From the NCBI RefSeq assembly GCF_037893015.1, contig NC_133666.1, positions 468,249,642 through 468,313,641 of the forward strand: 64,000 nt of DNA. Direction: 5' to 3'. A program made the translations under genes and the position numbers. Positions 33,424 to 44,225 of the stretch are shown one piece after another (the stretch's first letter is position 1; every line of letters begins with the position of its first letter). The stretch comes from Macrotis lagotis. Its lineage: Eukaryota; Chordata; Mammalia; Peramelemorphia; Peramelidae. The notes beneath the pieces were generated by a model. The model was given only the letters and a program-made list of their open reading frames with translations. It did not search any database and was not told where the DNA came from.

Positions 33424-33779
33424 AAAGGTAAAGAAAAAAATCCTGCTATTTAATAAGATGAAACTGACTATATTCCCTTCTGGGAGAAAGATTCTTGTAA
33501 CTCTTGAGAATTGTAACTCTATTAGAGAGAATATACTTAACCAGAAGTGATGGACACTCATGAGTTTTCTGTGACTCAGATAGAATGATTTAAAAACAAT
33601 GTGAGGATGGAGGAGATTGAATGGGGGTAAATCTCATTACATTAAGAGGTACAAAAGACCTGTTGTAATAGAGGGGAAGAAGGGAGGAGCTGAGAACCAA
33701 CTGAATCTTCCTCTCATCAGACTTGGCTTAAAATTAACTTATACAAACACTCAGTTAAGAAACTTAATCTTACCCTTCA

Positions 33780-33990
33780 AATATTAAAAGGGGGAAAGGG
33801 GAGGGAGGGGATGAGGGGGGGGGAAAGGGGAACTAACAGAAGGAAGGGAGGGAGGGAAGAAGGGGTAAAAGGGAAAGGGGTAAGAAAGGGGAGGGGGATT
33901 GATATAGGAGGGCAAACACTGAAGGGGTGGTATTCAGAAATAAGATACTCGGGAATATGGATAAAGGGAAAAAAAGGGGAGAAATACAGA
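33780..33990 (+). other. Purine-rich, G-run inter-ORF region of L1
   Basis: Between ORF1 and ORF2 lies a block that is almost all A and G, with many runs of three to nine G (for example around 33789-33830 and 33850-33900) separated by one to four bases. This satisfies the usual sequence pattern for G-quadruplexes. Human L1 has a short inter-ORF spacer and carries its main G-rich tract in the 3' UTR. Here both places are G-rich, and the inter-ORF span is about 600 bp. Confidence 0.8.
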
Positions 33991-34740
33991 AAGAAGATAA
34001 CATAGAGGGCAATAAAGAGTTAATAATTATAACTTTGAATGTGAATGAGATGAACTCTCCCTAAAAATAGTGGAGTGGATTAAAAACCAGAATCCTACAA
34101 TATGCTGCTTACAAGAAACTCATTTGAAACAGAGAGAGATACATATGGAGTAAAGGTAAAAGGTTGGAGCAAAATATATTTTGCATCAGCTGAAGTGAAA
34201 AAAAGCAAGGGTAGCAATCCTTATCTCAGACAAAGCAGCTGCAAAAATAGATAGTGTTAAAAGACATAAGGAAGGAAACTATATCCTCCTAAAAGGTACC
34301 ATAGGCAATAAAGTAATTTCAATACTGAACATGTATGCACCCAATGGGATAGCATACAAATTCTTAGAGGAGAAGTTGAAAGAGCTACAGGAAGACATAG
34401 ACAACAAAACTACTAGTGGGATATCGCAACCTCCCACTCTCAGATTTAGAAAAATTGAATTATAAAATAAACAAGAAAGAAGTTAAGTAGATAAATAGAT
34501 TGTTAGAAAAAGTAGATATGAATAGGGATAGAAAGGGATATACTTTTCTTTCTGTAGTACATGGCACTTACACAAAAATTGACCATGTACTAGGGCATAT
34601 AAAACCTAATGACCAACTACAGAAAGGCAGAAATAGTGAATACATCTTTCTCAGATCTTAATGCAACAAAAATCATATGCAATACTGGACTAGGGAGATA
34701 CAGACCCAAAACTAATTGGAAACTAAATAAGTTCATTTTA

Positions 34741-34899
34741 TTTTATTTTTTTTAGGTTTTTGCAAGGCAAATGGGCTTAAGTAGCTTGCCCAAGGCCACA
34801 TAGCTAGGTAATTATTAAGTATCTGAGACTGGATTTGAACCCAGGCACTCCTGACTCCAGGGCCAGTGCTTTATCCACTGCGCCACCTAGCCACCCCCA
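34741..34899 (-). mobile_element. WSINE1-like SINE inside L1, 16-bp TSD
   Basis: A complete reverse copy in the ORF2 endonuclease/linker region. The TSD AAATAAGTTCATTTTA is identical at 34725-34740 and 34900-34915, so it inserted after the L1 and fairly recently. L1 enzymes are the likely source of its mobility. Confidence 0.96.
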
Positions 34900-37159
34900 A
34901 AATAAGTTCATTTTAAAAAATGAGTGGGTCAAACAACAAATTATAGAAAGAATTATTTCATCCTAGATAATGACAATAATGAAACAACATACCAAAACCT
35001 ATGGGATTCACTCAAGGCAGCTGTCAGAGGATATATTATATCTTACATGAATAAATTAGAGAAACAAGAAATCAATGAACTAAATATGCAACTAAAAAAA
35101 ATTAGAGAAAGAACAAAATAACCCCCCCATTAAATACTGAATTAGAAATTCTAAAAATTAAAGGAGAAATTAATAAAATTGAAAGCAAGAAAACTATTGA
35201 ATTAATAAATAAAACCAAGAGTTGGTTTTAATGAAAAAAACTAATAAAATTGATGAACCTCTGGTCAATTTGATAAAAAATCAAAAAAAAAAAAGAAGAA
35301 AACCAAATTACTAGTATCATAAATGAAAAAGGTGAACTCATCACCACCAATGAGGAAGAAATTAAAGTAACAATTCAGAATTATTTTGCCCAACTCTATG
35401 CCAATAAATTTGACAATCTAAGTGAAATGGATGAATATTTACAAAAATATAAGTTGTCCAAGTTAAATGAAGAGGAAATAAAATAAATACCTAAATAACC
35501 CTATCTTGGGAAAAGAAATTCAACAAACCATTATTGAACTCCCTAAGAAAAAATCTCCAGGGCCAGATGGATTCACAAGTGAATTCGATCTAGCATTTAA
35601 GGAACAATTAGTTCCAATTCTATATAAGCTCTTTGGAAAAATAAGTGAAGATAGAACTCTGCCTAACTCTTTCTATGACACCAATATGGTGCTGATTACC
35701 TAAACCAGGAAGAATTAAAACAGAGAAAGAAAATTACAGACCTATCTCCCTGATGAATATAGATGCAAAAATCTTAAATAAAATCTTAGCAAAACTATTA
35801 CAAGTTATCACTAGGATAATACATTTTGTTCAAGTAGGATTTATTCCCAGGAATGCAGGGTTGGTTTGATATTAGGAAAACTGTTAGTGTAATTAATTAT
35901 ATCAAAAACAAACCTATCAGAAACCATATGATTATATCAATAGATGCTGAAAAAGCTTTTGACAAAATACAGTACCCATTCCTACTAAAAACACTAGAGA
36001 GAGAGTGTAGGAATAAACGGATTGTTCTTTAGAATAATAGACAGTATCTATCTGAAACTATCAGCAAGCATTATATGCAATGGGGATAGGTTAGAGGCAT
36101 TCCCAATAAGATCAGGGGTGAAACAAGGATGCCCATTATCACCACTACTATTCAATGTCATATTAGAAATGTTAACTTCAACAATAAGAGAAGAAAAAGA
36201 AATTAAAGGAATTAGAATTGGGAGGGAAGAGACAAAACTCTCACTCTTTGCAGATGACATAATGGTATACCTAGAGAATCCCAAAAAATCATCTAAAAAA
36301 CTACTAGAAATTATTAGCAACTTTAGCAAAGTCACAGGATATAAAATAAACCCTCATAAATCCATGCCATTTCTATATATGACTAGGAAGATACAGCGGA
36401 AAGAACTAGAAAAAGAAATCCCATTCAAAGTAACCTCAGACAATATAAAATACCTGGGAGTCTATCTGCCAAGGCAGACTCAAAAACTTTTTGAAAACAA
36501 TTACAAAACACTTCTCACACAAATTAAATCAGACTTAAACAAGTGGGCAAATATCAACTGCCCATGGATAGGCCAAGCTAACATAATAAAAATGGTAATT
36601 CTACCAAAACTAAATTACCTGTTTAGTGTCCTACTAATCAAACTTCCAAAAAATTAATGAGTTAGAAAAAGTTGTAAGCAAATTCATATGGAGAAATAAA
36701 AAGTCAAGAATTTCCAGGGATTCAATGGAAAAAAGTACAAAAGAAGGTGGCTTAGCCTTACCAGATCTAAAATTATATTATAAAGCATCAGTCAGCAAAA
36801 CTGTCTGGTATTGGCTAAGAAACAGAGTGGTGTATCAGTGGAATACACTAGGTGCAAAAGCAGGAAATGGTTATAGTAATCTGTTGTTTGATAAACCCAA
36901 AGAGTCCAGTTATTGGGATAAAAACTCTCTCTTTGATAAAATTGGAAAATTGGAAGTTAGTATGGAAGAAACTTAGATTAGACCAACACCTCACACCCTA
37001 TACCAAGATAATATCAAAATGGATATAGGATTTAGAAATAAAAAACATTATTAGAAGCAAACTTGAAGATCAAGGAGTAGTTTACTTGTCAGATCTATGG
37101 CAAAGGAAGCAGTTTATGATGAAGGAAGAGATGGAGAACATCATTAAAAACAAACTAGA

Positions 37160-37320
37160 GGGAGGCTAGGTGTTGTAGTAGATAAAGCACCAGCCCTGGA
37201 GTCAGGAGTACCTGGGTTCAAATCTGGTCTCAGACACTTATTAATTACCTAGCTGTGTGGCCTTGGGCAAGCCACTTAACCCCATTTGCCTTGCAAAAAC
37301 CTAAAAAAAAAAAAAAGAAA
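37160..37320 (+). mobile_element. WSINE1-like SINE inside L1, with TSD
   Basis: A complete forward copy near the 3' part of ORF2. It starts GGAGGCTAGGTGTTGTAGTA and ends in a 14-A tail followed by GAAAAAACC. AAACAAACTAGA (to 37159) is repeated as AACCAAACTAGA (to 37333), with one mismatch. Confidence 0.93.
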
Positions 37321-38465
37321 AAACCAAACTAGATAATTTTGATTACATTAAATTAAAAAACTTTTGCACAGATAAAAATCACTGTAACCAAGATCAAAAG
37401 AAATATAGTAAATTGGGAAACAATTTTTACAACTAGTATTTCTGAAATATATAGAGAACTGAGTCAAATTTTTAAAAAAAAGCCATTCCCCAATTGATAA
37501 ATGGTCAAAGGATAAGCAAAGGCAATTTACAGATGAAGAAATCAAAACAATCCATAGTCATATGAAAAATTGATCTAAATCATTACGTATTAGAGAAATG
37601 AAAATTATTCCCACCTCTCAGACCTGCCAATATGACCAGAAAGGACAATGATCAATGTTGGAAGGAATGTGGAAAATCTGGGGCACTAATACATTGTTGG
37701 TGGGGTTGTGAATTCATCCAGCCTTTCTGGAGAGCAATCTGGTCCAAAGGGCAATAAAAATGTGCATACTCTTTGATCCAACAACACCACTACTGGGTCT
37801 ATACCCTGAAGAGATGATGAAAAAGGGTAAAAATATCACTTGTACAAAAATATTTATAGCAGCCCTGTTTGTGATGGCAAAGAATTGGAAATTAAGTAAA
37901 TGTCCTTCAATTGGGGAATGATTTAACAAACCGTGGTATATGTATATCATGGAACACTATTGTTCTTTTAGAAACCAGGAAGGATGGGAATTCAGGGAAG
38001 TTGGGAAGGGATTTGCATGAACTGATGCTAAAATGAGCAGAACCAGAAAAACATTGTACAGCCAACATGGGAGTGATGATCAACCCTGTTGGACTTGCTC
38101 ATTCCTTCAGTGCAGCAACCAGGGACAATTCTGGGCTATCTGCAATGGAGAATACCATCTATATCCAGAGAAAGAATTGTGGAGTTTGAACAAAGACTAA
38201 AGACTATTACCTTCAACTTAGAAAAAAAAAAGCCACTACCTTATTATGTAATCTTGCTCTCTCTTATACTTTATTTTTCTTCCTTAAGGATGTGATTTCT
38301 TTCTCATCACATTCAGCTGAGATCAATGTATACCATGGAAACAATGTAAAGACTAGCAGAATACCTTCTGTGGGGGTGGGGGGAGGGAAGCAAGAATGGG
38401 GGGAAAATTGTAAAACTCAAAATTAATAAAATCTTTCTAAAGGAAAAAAAAGAATGCATGTAAGA

Positions 38466-40740
38466 TTTGGCTTTCAGAAGATCACCTAGACTATCCCTTG
38501 CAGCCAACCGAAGCCCCAGACTTTTCTAAAGAGTTGCCCTTATGGCTGATCCAGCATGTTCCTACCTGTGTATAGAACTTGTAATGAAGATTAAATTATC
38601 TAATTAAAATAATGACCTAAAGAGGCCGTTTATTTTGGCACAAATACTGCCAGTTCAGCTGTATTCTTTAGTGTCCTAGTATCTCCTCTCTAAGACACAT
38701 ACTTGAACTTGATGATAACTTGGTTCATAAACAATGGCTACCAGAGATTGTTTTGTGGAATCAATATGACTAAGTAGGGCAAGGAGGTAATTTTTATAGT
38801 CATGTATCAGCTCTTCTTTTTCTAGACAGTATAAAATAAAGATGCAAAATATTAAAAAGTAAAAAATTAAATGCATGTTGAACCATCATTTCTCCACTTA
38901 CTATTCCTAGTTCTTCTTAATGGAATTAACTAGATTTGAGGTCAAATGAAATAGAAATTTTAGCCCTATGTAGTTATAGCCTAATCCCTCCTCCATCACT
39001 GCCTTTTCCTGGAGGGGCTTGTGTACTTTAATGAAACTATGAGCTATGTTGCAGAGTTATTCAAGACAGATACATCATAGGAGAGACTGCTTATAAAAGG
39101 TGGTCCACTGGACTAGGAAAAGGCAGATGAGTCAAGTATCTTTGCCAAGAAAACTCTATAGACAGTATGAAGGACAAAAGATCCTGGTGTGCTATGGTCG
39201 ACAAAATCACAAATGAATGAACAACAACAAGGTATAACCCTAAGTCAAAGCAATCTTTTGAAAAGTCAAAAATGTAGTCACATTTCTAGGGTTGGCTTTG
39301 TTGTTGGTTTTTGTTGTAAATGGAGATTAAATAGATTTCTCTCCTTTGTCCTTCCTTAATGACAGCTACAGTGGTTACATGTGCAGGGCAGTGAATGTAT
39401 GTGTTTTTCATAGTTGAGTTTAAGAATAGATCTCAGGTTTTTAACTATTTCTTCTACTTTGTTTTTCTTTCCCTGTGCACAAGTATATGACCATTTGCAA
39501 CCTTGTAAAGGTATTTTATAATCTGGAGAGGTCTGGAGTCTTTAGTTGCCCAATGAAAGTTGCTATATGCATTTATAATCTTGGACAAGGTGACTACAAC
39601 TAAGTGGCTGAGTCACACATATCTGTCAAGGTCAAACTCTATAGACTGCTAAGTAGATAGTACATATCCAAGGAGAATGTGAACTATCTATTTAGTAAAC
39701 TAAAAAAATCTTCTAGGACTTAACCTCCTGCAAGAATAAAATAGAGGTAACGGGATATAGTTATTGTCTTAAGCATCAAACAATAAAAAGGAATTTTTTT
39801 TTCTGTGGTGGAGGGAATCAATAACTATCCTATATCCTATATCTACTACTTTGAACATTTGTAGATACTACTGGGGATATACTTAGATGTAAACCACAGT
39901 TAAGCTATATTTTTTAGAAGATTTTCCTGGAACAATTTCAAGTGGGAGCAGTGAACTAGAGAATGCAAAAAAAAAACTTGGATCCCTCTTTTTATGTTCA
40001 AGCTTCCCCGAAGACTTAACCTGGGTCATCTTGAGCTTAAAACTAGGACCCTTTGTGGAAGAGTGGTACTCCGTAGTTTACAGGTACCAACATAACATCA
40101 AGGCAGGAAATACTCATAGATGTATGAATTTAAGAACCATTAGACCAGAGCCATGATGAGACTTTCATGTGCCCCATAAATCTTCAAAAATTGCACCCCA
40201 TTCTTCAAAATTACTCCCTATCATTTGATATTTGCATTTCTCGTGTTACTATGAACCTTCCTTTCAGGAATATGATTTACAAAAATCAGTATGAGTCAAA
40301 GAAACCAGTACTTTTGGCATTAAAAATAGTACAGGCATAAAAAAAAGTCTCTTTCTAAGCCCCTTTGCATGTTGTATCTTAGGTGTTTGTCTACTTGCCC
40401 TGTCCCTAATTGCAGTTCAATAACAGGTTACACTAAGTACATAATATACCATAGAATTCAAAAATCAGGTTTTTTTTTTTGAGCTGAACAATATAGTTCA
40501 ATTAATAGACTGCTTTTCAATTTCTGCTTTCATATTTAGAATTGTATTGACACAGTGGTGCTTGTTTGAGAGTGAACATGCAAAACAAATTTGCTTCAGA
40601 ATGGAATTCTTTGACATTGATTCATTTTTAGATACCAGGGAGATGGCTATAGGAGAGAAGATACTAAATCAAGGCTCCATTCTTATTTTGTCTTGTATCT
40701 CAGTTTCTTCACCTGGAAAGTGCAACAGTTATTCTTCCTT
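38466..40740. other. Unassigned sequence, one possible RTE-tail fragment
   Basis: No gene recognised. Around 39080-39235 the words TCTTTGCCAAGAAAACTCTA, GACAGTATGAAGGACAAAAG and ATGAATGAACAACAACAAGG resemble RTE/Mar1 3' tails and may be a plus-strand fragment. The remainder is AT-rich with short frames. Confidence 0.4.
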
Positions 40741-40744
40741 TCTA

Positions 40745-40893
40745 TCTATTTTTTTAAACAAGGCAGTGGGATTAAGTGACTTGCCCAAGGTAACGCAGCT
40801 AGGTAATTATTATGTATCTGAGGCCAGATTTGAACTCAGGTGCTCTTGACTGCAGAGCTGGTGCTCTATCCACTGCTCCACCTAGCTGCCCCC
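40745..40893 (-). mobile_element. CORE-type SINE, reverse
   Basis: GGCAGTGGGATTAAGTGACT, TGCCCAAGGTAACGCAGCTA, GAGGCCAGATTTGAACTCAG and CTCCACCTAGCTGCCCCC define a nearly complete copy. Confidence 0.9.
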
Positions 40894-41514
40894 AGTATTA
40901 TCTCTTTTGTGGTCTACAACCTCCTTCAGCTTTGAGATCAAGCTGGAAACTGATTAGTTGGGGTGCTCTTTACAAAGTAGATGCCACTAGGATGAATGTA
41001 TATGTGTGTGCGTGTGTGTCTGTGTGTCTGTGTGAATGCCATAAGTGGCTGAGTGAGTGGATCTCTGACTGTGATTCAACTCTGCGTTGGACAATCTGTT
41101 GGTAGGCTTTAGTTCCCTTTCATTTGTGTAGTCAATTAAGATCTAATTCCACTTGTCCTTAGCCTCTTATTGATACTGTGAGAATCAGTGAGTTCAATCT
41201 TCATCAAAGAGCCCAGAATAGCAGATGTGTTGTCTTATGTTAGATCATCTTAAATCATATCACACCTCACAGAACCATATGGTATCATATCATACAACAT
41301 CTAATTGTATTGCAATGTGCTATGTCATCTTATATCATGTTGTGTTATTGCTGTAATGATTCTAATTCTCTATAAGCAAGGCAGGATGCAAGATATACAT
41401 TCTGCTTTTACAGTATGAAGAGAATGGTAGGAAGGGGTATGGCAGAGTGAACCCTTTTTTCCTTCCCCTATATTTTCAGAAGAAGTGGGAGCTAGGCTGT
41501 ACCTCTTTGCACCA

Positions 41515-41700
41515 ATAGGAACTACAAATATTAGCTCATTTAATTCTTACAACAATGAAGTAGGGACCACCATTGTCACCATTTCCATCGGGGAAACTGA
41601 GTCAAATAACAACTCATGAATGTCTAAACTTGGATTTGAACTCAGGTCTTCCTGACTTCAGAGCCAGAACCCTATCCACTGAGCCACCTACTTGCCCCAG
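41515..41700 (-). mobile_element. MIR/CORE-type SINE, reverse
   Basis: CTCATTTAATTCTTACAACA, GGGGAAACTGAGTCAAATAA and GATTTGAACTCAGGTCTTCC, ending CCTACTTGCCCC. Confidence 0.7.
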
Positions 41701-41984
41701 AGGATAATTCATTCAAATGACTGACCCAATAGGAGCTGAAAAAAAGTCCTTTCCACAGTTGGATTTTTTTTCCCCTTAGGTTTTAGGTATGTGAGTTTTA
41801 AGGAGAGAGTGGGTGCAAGGTAGACTTTCCAGAGCAACATATTGGAGGTGGGGTGTCATTCTTTGTACCTAGCCTGGCCCAGGAATAATCCTGTCTGAAT
41901 CTAAGATAATAAGCCATTCATATACTCATACCTTGGGCACCTTGCCCACATATAAATCTTAGGCTGATAGCCTAGTGCTATGGT

Positions 41985-42140
41985 ATATTACATAATAGAT
42001 ACTGGGTTTGGAGCTCTGAATTCAAAACATAGCTCTGCTAACTAACTGTGTCCATACCTGTGCAAAGCTCTTAACCTACTTCTTCCTCAAGTTTCTCTTT
42101 GAAACTAGAAATCTCTAAAGTTGTTTTCAACTTTAAATAT
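41985..42140 (+). mobile_element. MIR-type SINE, forward
   Basis: TGGGTTTGGAGCTCTGAATT, AACATAGCTCTGC and TCTCTAAAGTTGTTTTCAAC are in MIR order. Diverged. Confidence 0.5.
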
Positions 42141-42399
42141 CTCATCCAGATTAGTTAACTCCTGAGGGCATCTGAATGACAGAGAAATAATATAAAGCAC
42201 CTAAAGGCTAGCCTGACCCAGAAAGGATCAGAGATGAGTAAGGCAAATTTGAAAGTTATAGGGTGAATTTATTAGATATTTTAAAAGAAATGTAAGTTGT
42301 AAATAATAATTTGCAATTTGATGGGTAATCCTCCCCTCCCCCATTCTACTGTATATATGGAAATGGTCATTTTCTTTGGAGTTTGTTAAATAAATACTT

Positions 42400-42536
42400 T
42401 TTTTTTGTTTCTGCCAGGCAATGGGATTAAGTGACTTGCCCAGGGTCACACAGCTAGGTATCAAGGTCGTATTTGACCTCAGACCCTCCTGACTCCAGTA
42501 TTGGTGCTCTATCCACTGCGCCACCTAGCTGCCACA
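42400..42536 (-). mobile_element. CORE-type SINE, reverse
   Basis: CAATGGGATTAAGTGACTTG, CCCAGGGTCACACAGCTAGG and GCGCCACCTAGCTGCC. AAATAAA-type flanks at both ends are a likely TSD. A small internal part next to GGTATCAAGGTCG is missing compared with other copies. Confidence 0.88.
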
Positions 42537-42657
42537 AAATAAACATTTTAAAATGAAAATTTTAAATGAAAATTTTAAAACTCATACACCTAAAGCTGTG
42601 GAAAAGACCAGTGGAAAAGACTTTTTTGTGTTAGACATTTGAATGAATTCTCCACTG

Positions 42658-42825
42658 GTCAAGGTGGTTCAATGGATAGAGCTCTGACTCGGGAGTCAGG
42701 AAGACCTGAGTTCAAATTCAAGTTCAAACATTTCAGTTTTCCCACTTGAAAATGGTGACAATAGTAGTCCCTACTTCATTATTGTGAAGATTAAATGAGA
42801 TAATAATGATAATTATGATGATGGT
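42658..42825 (+). mobile_element. CORE/MIR-type SINE, forward
   Basis: GTGGTTCAATGGATAGAGCT, GGGAGTCAGGAAGACCTGAG, CCACTTGAAAATGGTGACAA and GAAGATTAAATGAGATAATA. Its tail leads into the following AAT microsatellite. Confidence 0.75.
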
Positions 42826-42826
42826 G

Positions 42827-42880
<54 letters not shown>
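42826..42880. repeat. (AAT)n microsatellite
   Basis: About 18 AAT units at the 3' end of a SINE, a common origin for this kind of microsatellite. Confidence 0.96.
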
Positions 42881-42884
42881 GATA

Positions 42885-43006
42885 GTGGTCCTTCAATTTG
42901 AAGAAGACCACACAACTACGTTAGTGGTAGTATGACTTATACATTATGTGTATTTTAGTGAGAAGTAGGTTGTGCAAAGATATCCTTCTCACTTGCCTTT
43001 TCCTTT
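42885..43006. repeat. Unassigned ~120-bp repeat, copy 1
   Basis: Matches 44105-44225 in order and orientation: CCTTCAATTTGAAGAAGACC against CCTTTGATTTGAAGAAGATC, then TACATTATGTGTATTTTAGT against CACATTATGTTTATTATAGT, then CCTTCTCACTTGCCTTTTCC against CCTTCTCACTTGCCTTCTCC. It looks distantly related to the composite SINE's second module. Confidence 0.8.
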
Positions 43007-43129
43007 GACATTAATAATAATAATATGCTTTTTCCACATATATGTTGGCTACGTGTTCCAGTGATTCTAGGTTGGTCTGATTTCAAATATCCTGTCCTAG
43101 GTACAAATCATGTCTTATTTTGGGGTTCA

Positions 43130-43365
43130 TAAAATGTGGTAGAAAGCACTAGATGGTTCAGTTCATATTTGGCCTCAGACACTTACTAGCTGGGTGACAA
43201 TGGGCAAGTCACTAATTCTATTTGCCCCAGTTCCTCATTTGTAAAAATAAGCTAGAGAAGGAAATGGTTAAACACTGCAGCATCATTGCTGAGAAACCCC
43301 AAATGTCATCCTAAAGAGTTGGACATGACTGAAATGACTGAACATAAAATGACAACAAAATGTTT
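43130..43365 (+). mobile_element. Mar1-type SINE, forward
   Basis: CCTCAGACACTTACTAGCTG, GTGACAATGGGCAAGTCACT, GCTAGAGAAGGAAATGG and GAGTTGGACATGACTGAAAT are in the canonical Mar1 order, with the RTE/BovB-like tail. Confidence 0.85.
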
Positions 43366-43454
43366 TTGACCATATCCATGTAGCTAAACAAAATCAGTCT
43401 TCTCTTATCATTAAGGTTTAGGAAGAGTACAGATTATTAACATGTAAATCATGC

Positions 43455-43670
43455 CATTAACAAGCACATCTTCTTCCTAAGGGACTTTGATGATGAAATT
43501 AAGAGTCTTGAATTGAGGGTCAGGAGACTTGAAGTCTAGCTCCAATTTTGCTCCTAATTAACTATGGGACATGGGCAAGTGACTTAACCTCTTTGCCCCT
43601 CAGTTTCCTCACCCATAAAATAGTAGGATTAAAATACCTGATCTCCAAAGTCCCCCCTGATTCTCCCTAT
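43455..43670 (+). mobile_element. MIR-type SINE, forward
   Basis: GGTCAGGAGACTTGAAGTCT, CATGGGCAAGTGACTTAACC, CCTCAGTTTCCTCACCCATA and CTGATCTCCAAAGTCCCCC. Confidence 0.72.
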
Positions 43671-43834
43671 TGGTGAGTGAAGATTGCTTTCATATGAGGA
43701 GAGTTGAATCAGGTAAAAGATCCCCTTTTAGGATGGCAGAGAATTTGTTAAACTTTTTGTCAGTGTTAGTCCATAATCTTATCCTCCTAAAATTTATATC
43801 ACAACCCCTCTATACTTTATCCTCTGTGAATTAT

Positions 43835-43995
43835 AGAATTTAGACCTAGAAGGGACCTTAGAGTTCATCTACCTAATCTCTTCATTTTTCAGATGAAGAA
43901 ACAGCCTTGTCTGTTCTTGTATTCCAAGAGGTTAAATGACTTCCTCATGATCACACTAGTAGTGTGAGGTTTTATAATTCTAAATTGAGTACTAT
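43835..43995 (-). mobile_element. THER/MIR-type SINE
   Basis: AATTATAGAATTTAGACCTA, GAAGGGACCTTAGAGTTCAT, TTTTTCAGATGAAGAAACAG and GGTTAAATGACTTCCTCATG. The same opening motif recurs near 5860, 51540, 56195, 60605 and 61370. Confidence 0.65.
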
Positions 43996-44104
43996 TTCCA
44001 TGGCACTGTATGATTTTTCATTAAATCAACTTCTAATAAAAACTCAAGAAGACTATTTTCCATATTTCAACTAATTAATACTACTACTACTACTACTAAT
44101 AATA

Positions 44105-44225
44105 ATGATTGTCCTTTGATTTGAAGAAGATCATACCAATCACCTAAGTGGGGGCACAAATTGCACATTATGTTTATTATAGTGAGGGGTAGATTGTAGA
44201 CATCCTTCTCACTTGCCTTCTCCTG
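44105..44225. repeat. Unassigned ~120-bp repeat, copy 2
   Basis: Direct-orientation partner of 42885-43006, 1.2 kb away and also preceded by a trinucleotide run (CTA/AAT) ending in AATAATAATGATTG. See copy 1 for the matching blocks. Confidence 0.8.

Larger units (their letters stand above)
34015..38205 (+). pseudogene. L1 ORF2 (endonuclease/reverse transcriptase), broken
   Basis: L1 ORF2p nicks the target DNA and reverse-transcribes the L1 RNA there. The frame begins near 34015-34025 with the endonuclease start (ITLNVNEMNS, canonical NVNGM). Later blocks are [16 protein letters not shown] (about 35540-35587), the palm motif [15 protein letters not shown] (about 35938-35982), and an intact 211-codon stretch at 36022-36657 with RSGVKQGCPLSPLLFNVILE and the catalytic FADD at 36247-36258. 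The C-terminal part continues through KEGGLALPDLKLYYKA (about 36735-36782) to about 38205. Many stops and frame changes lie between these blocks, and two SINEs interrupt the frame at 34741-34899 and 37160-37320. The end is approximate. Confidence 0.9.
31675..38449 (+). mobile_element. Near-full-length L1 LINE, dead, with TSD
   Basis: A complete L1 structure: 5' UTR (31675-32416), ORF1, a purine-rich inter-ORF region, ORF2, and a 3' UTR with a G-rich tract (about 38370-38405) and an A-rich tail ending near 38449. The flanking 16-bp repeat AAGAATGTATGCAAGA (31659-31674) and AAGAATGCATGTAAGA (38450-38465) differs at two positions. The start GACTTCCAGCCAAGATGGC carries CAAGATGGC at 31685-31693, which matches the YY1-binding core near the start of many mammalian L1s. 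Two WSINE1-like SINEs interrupt ORF2. Without them the element is about 6.4 kb, near the family's normal length. Both reading frames are broken. Confidence 0.95.
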
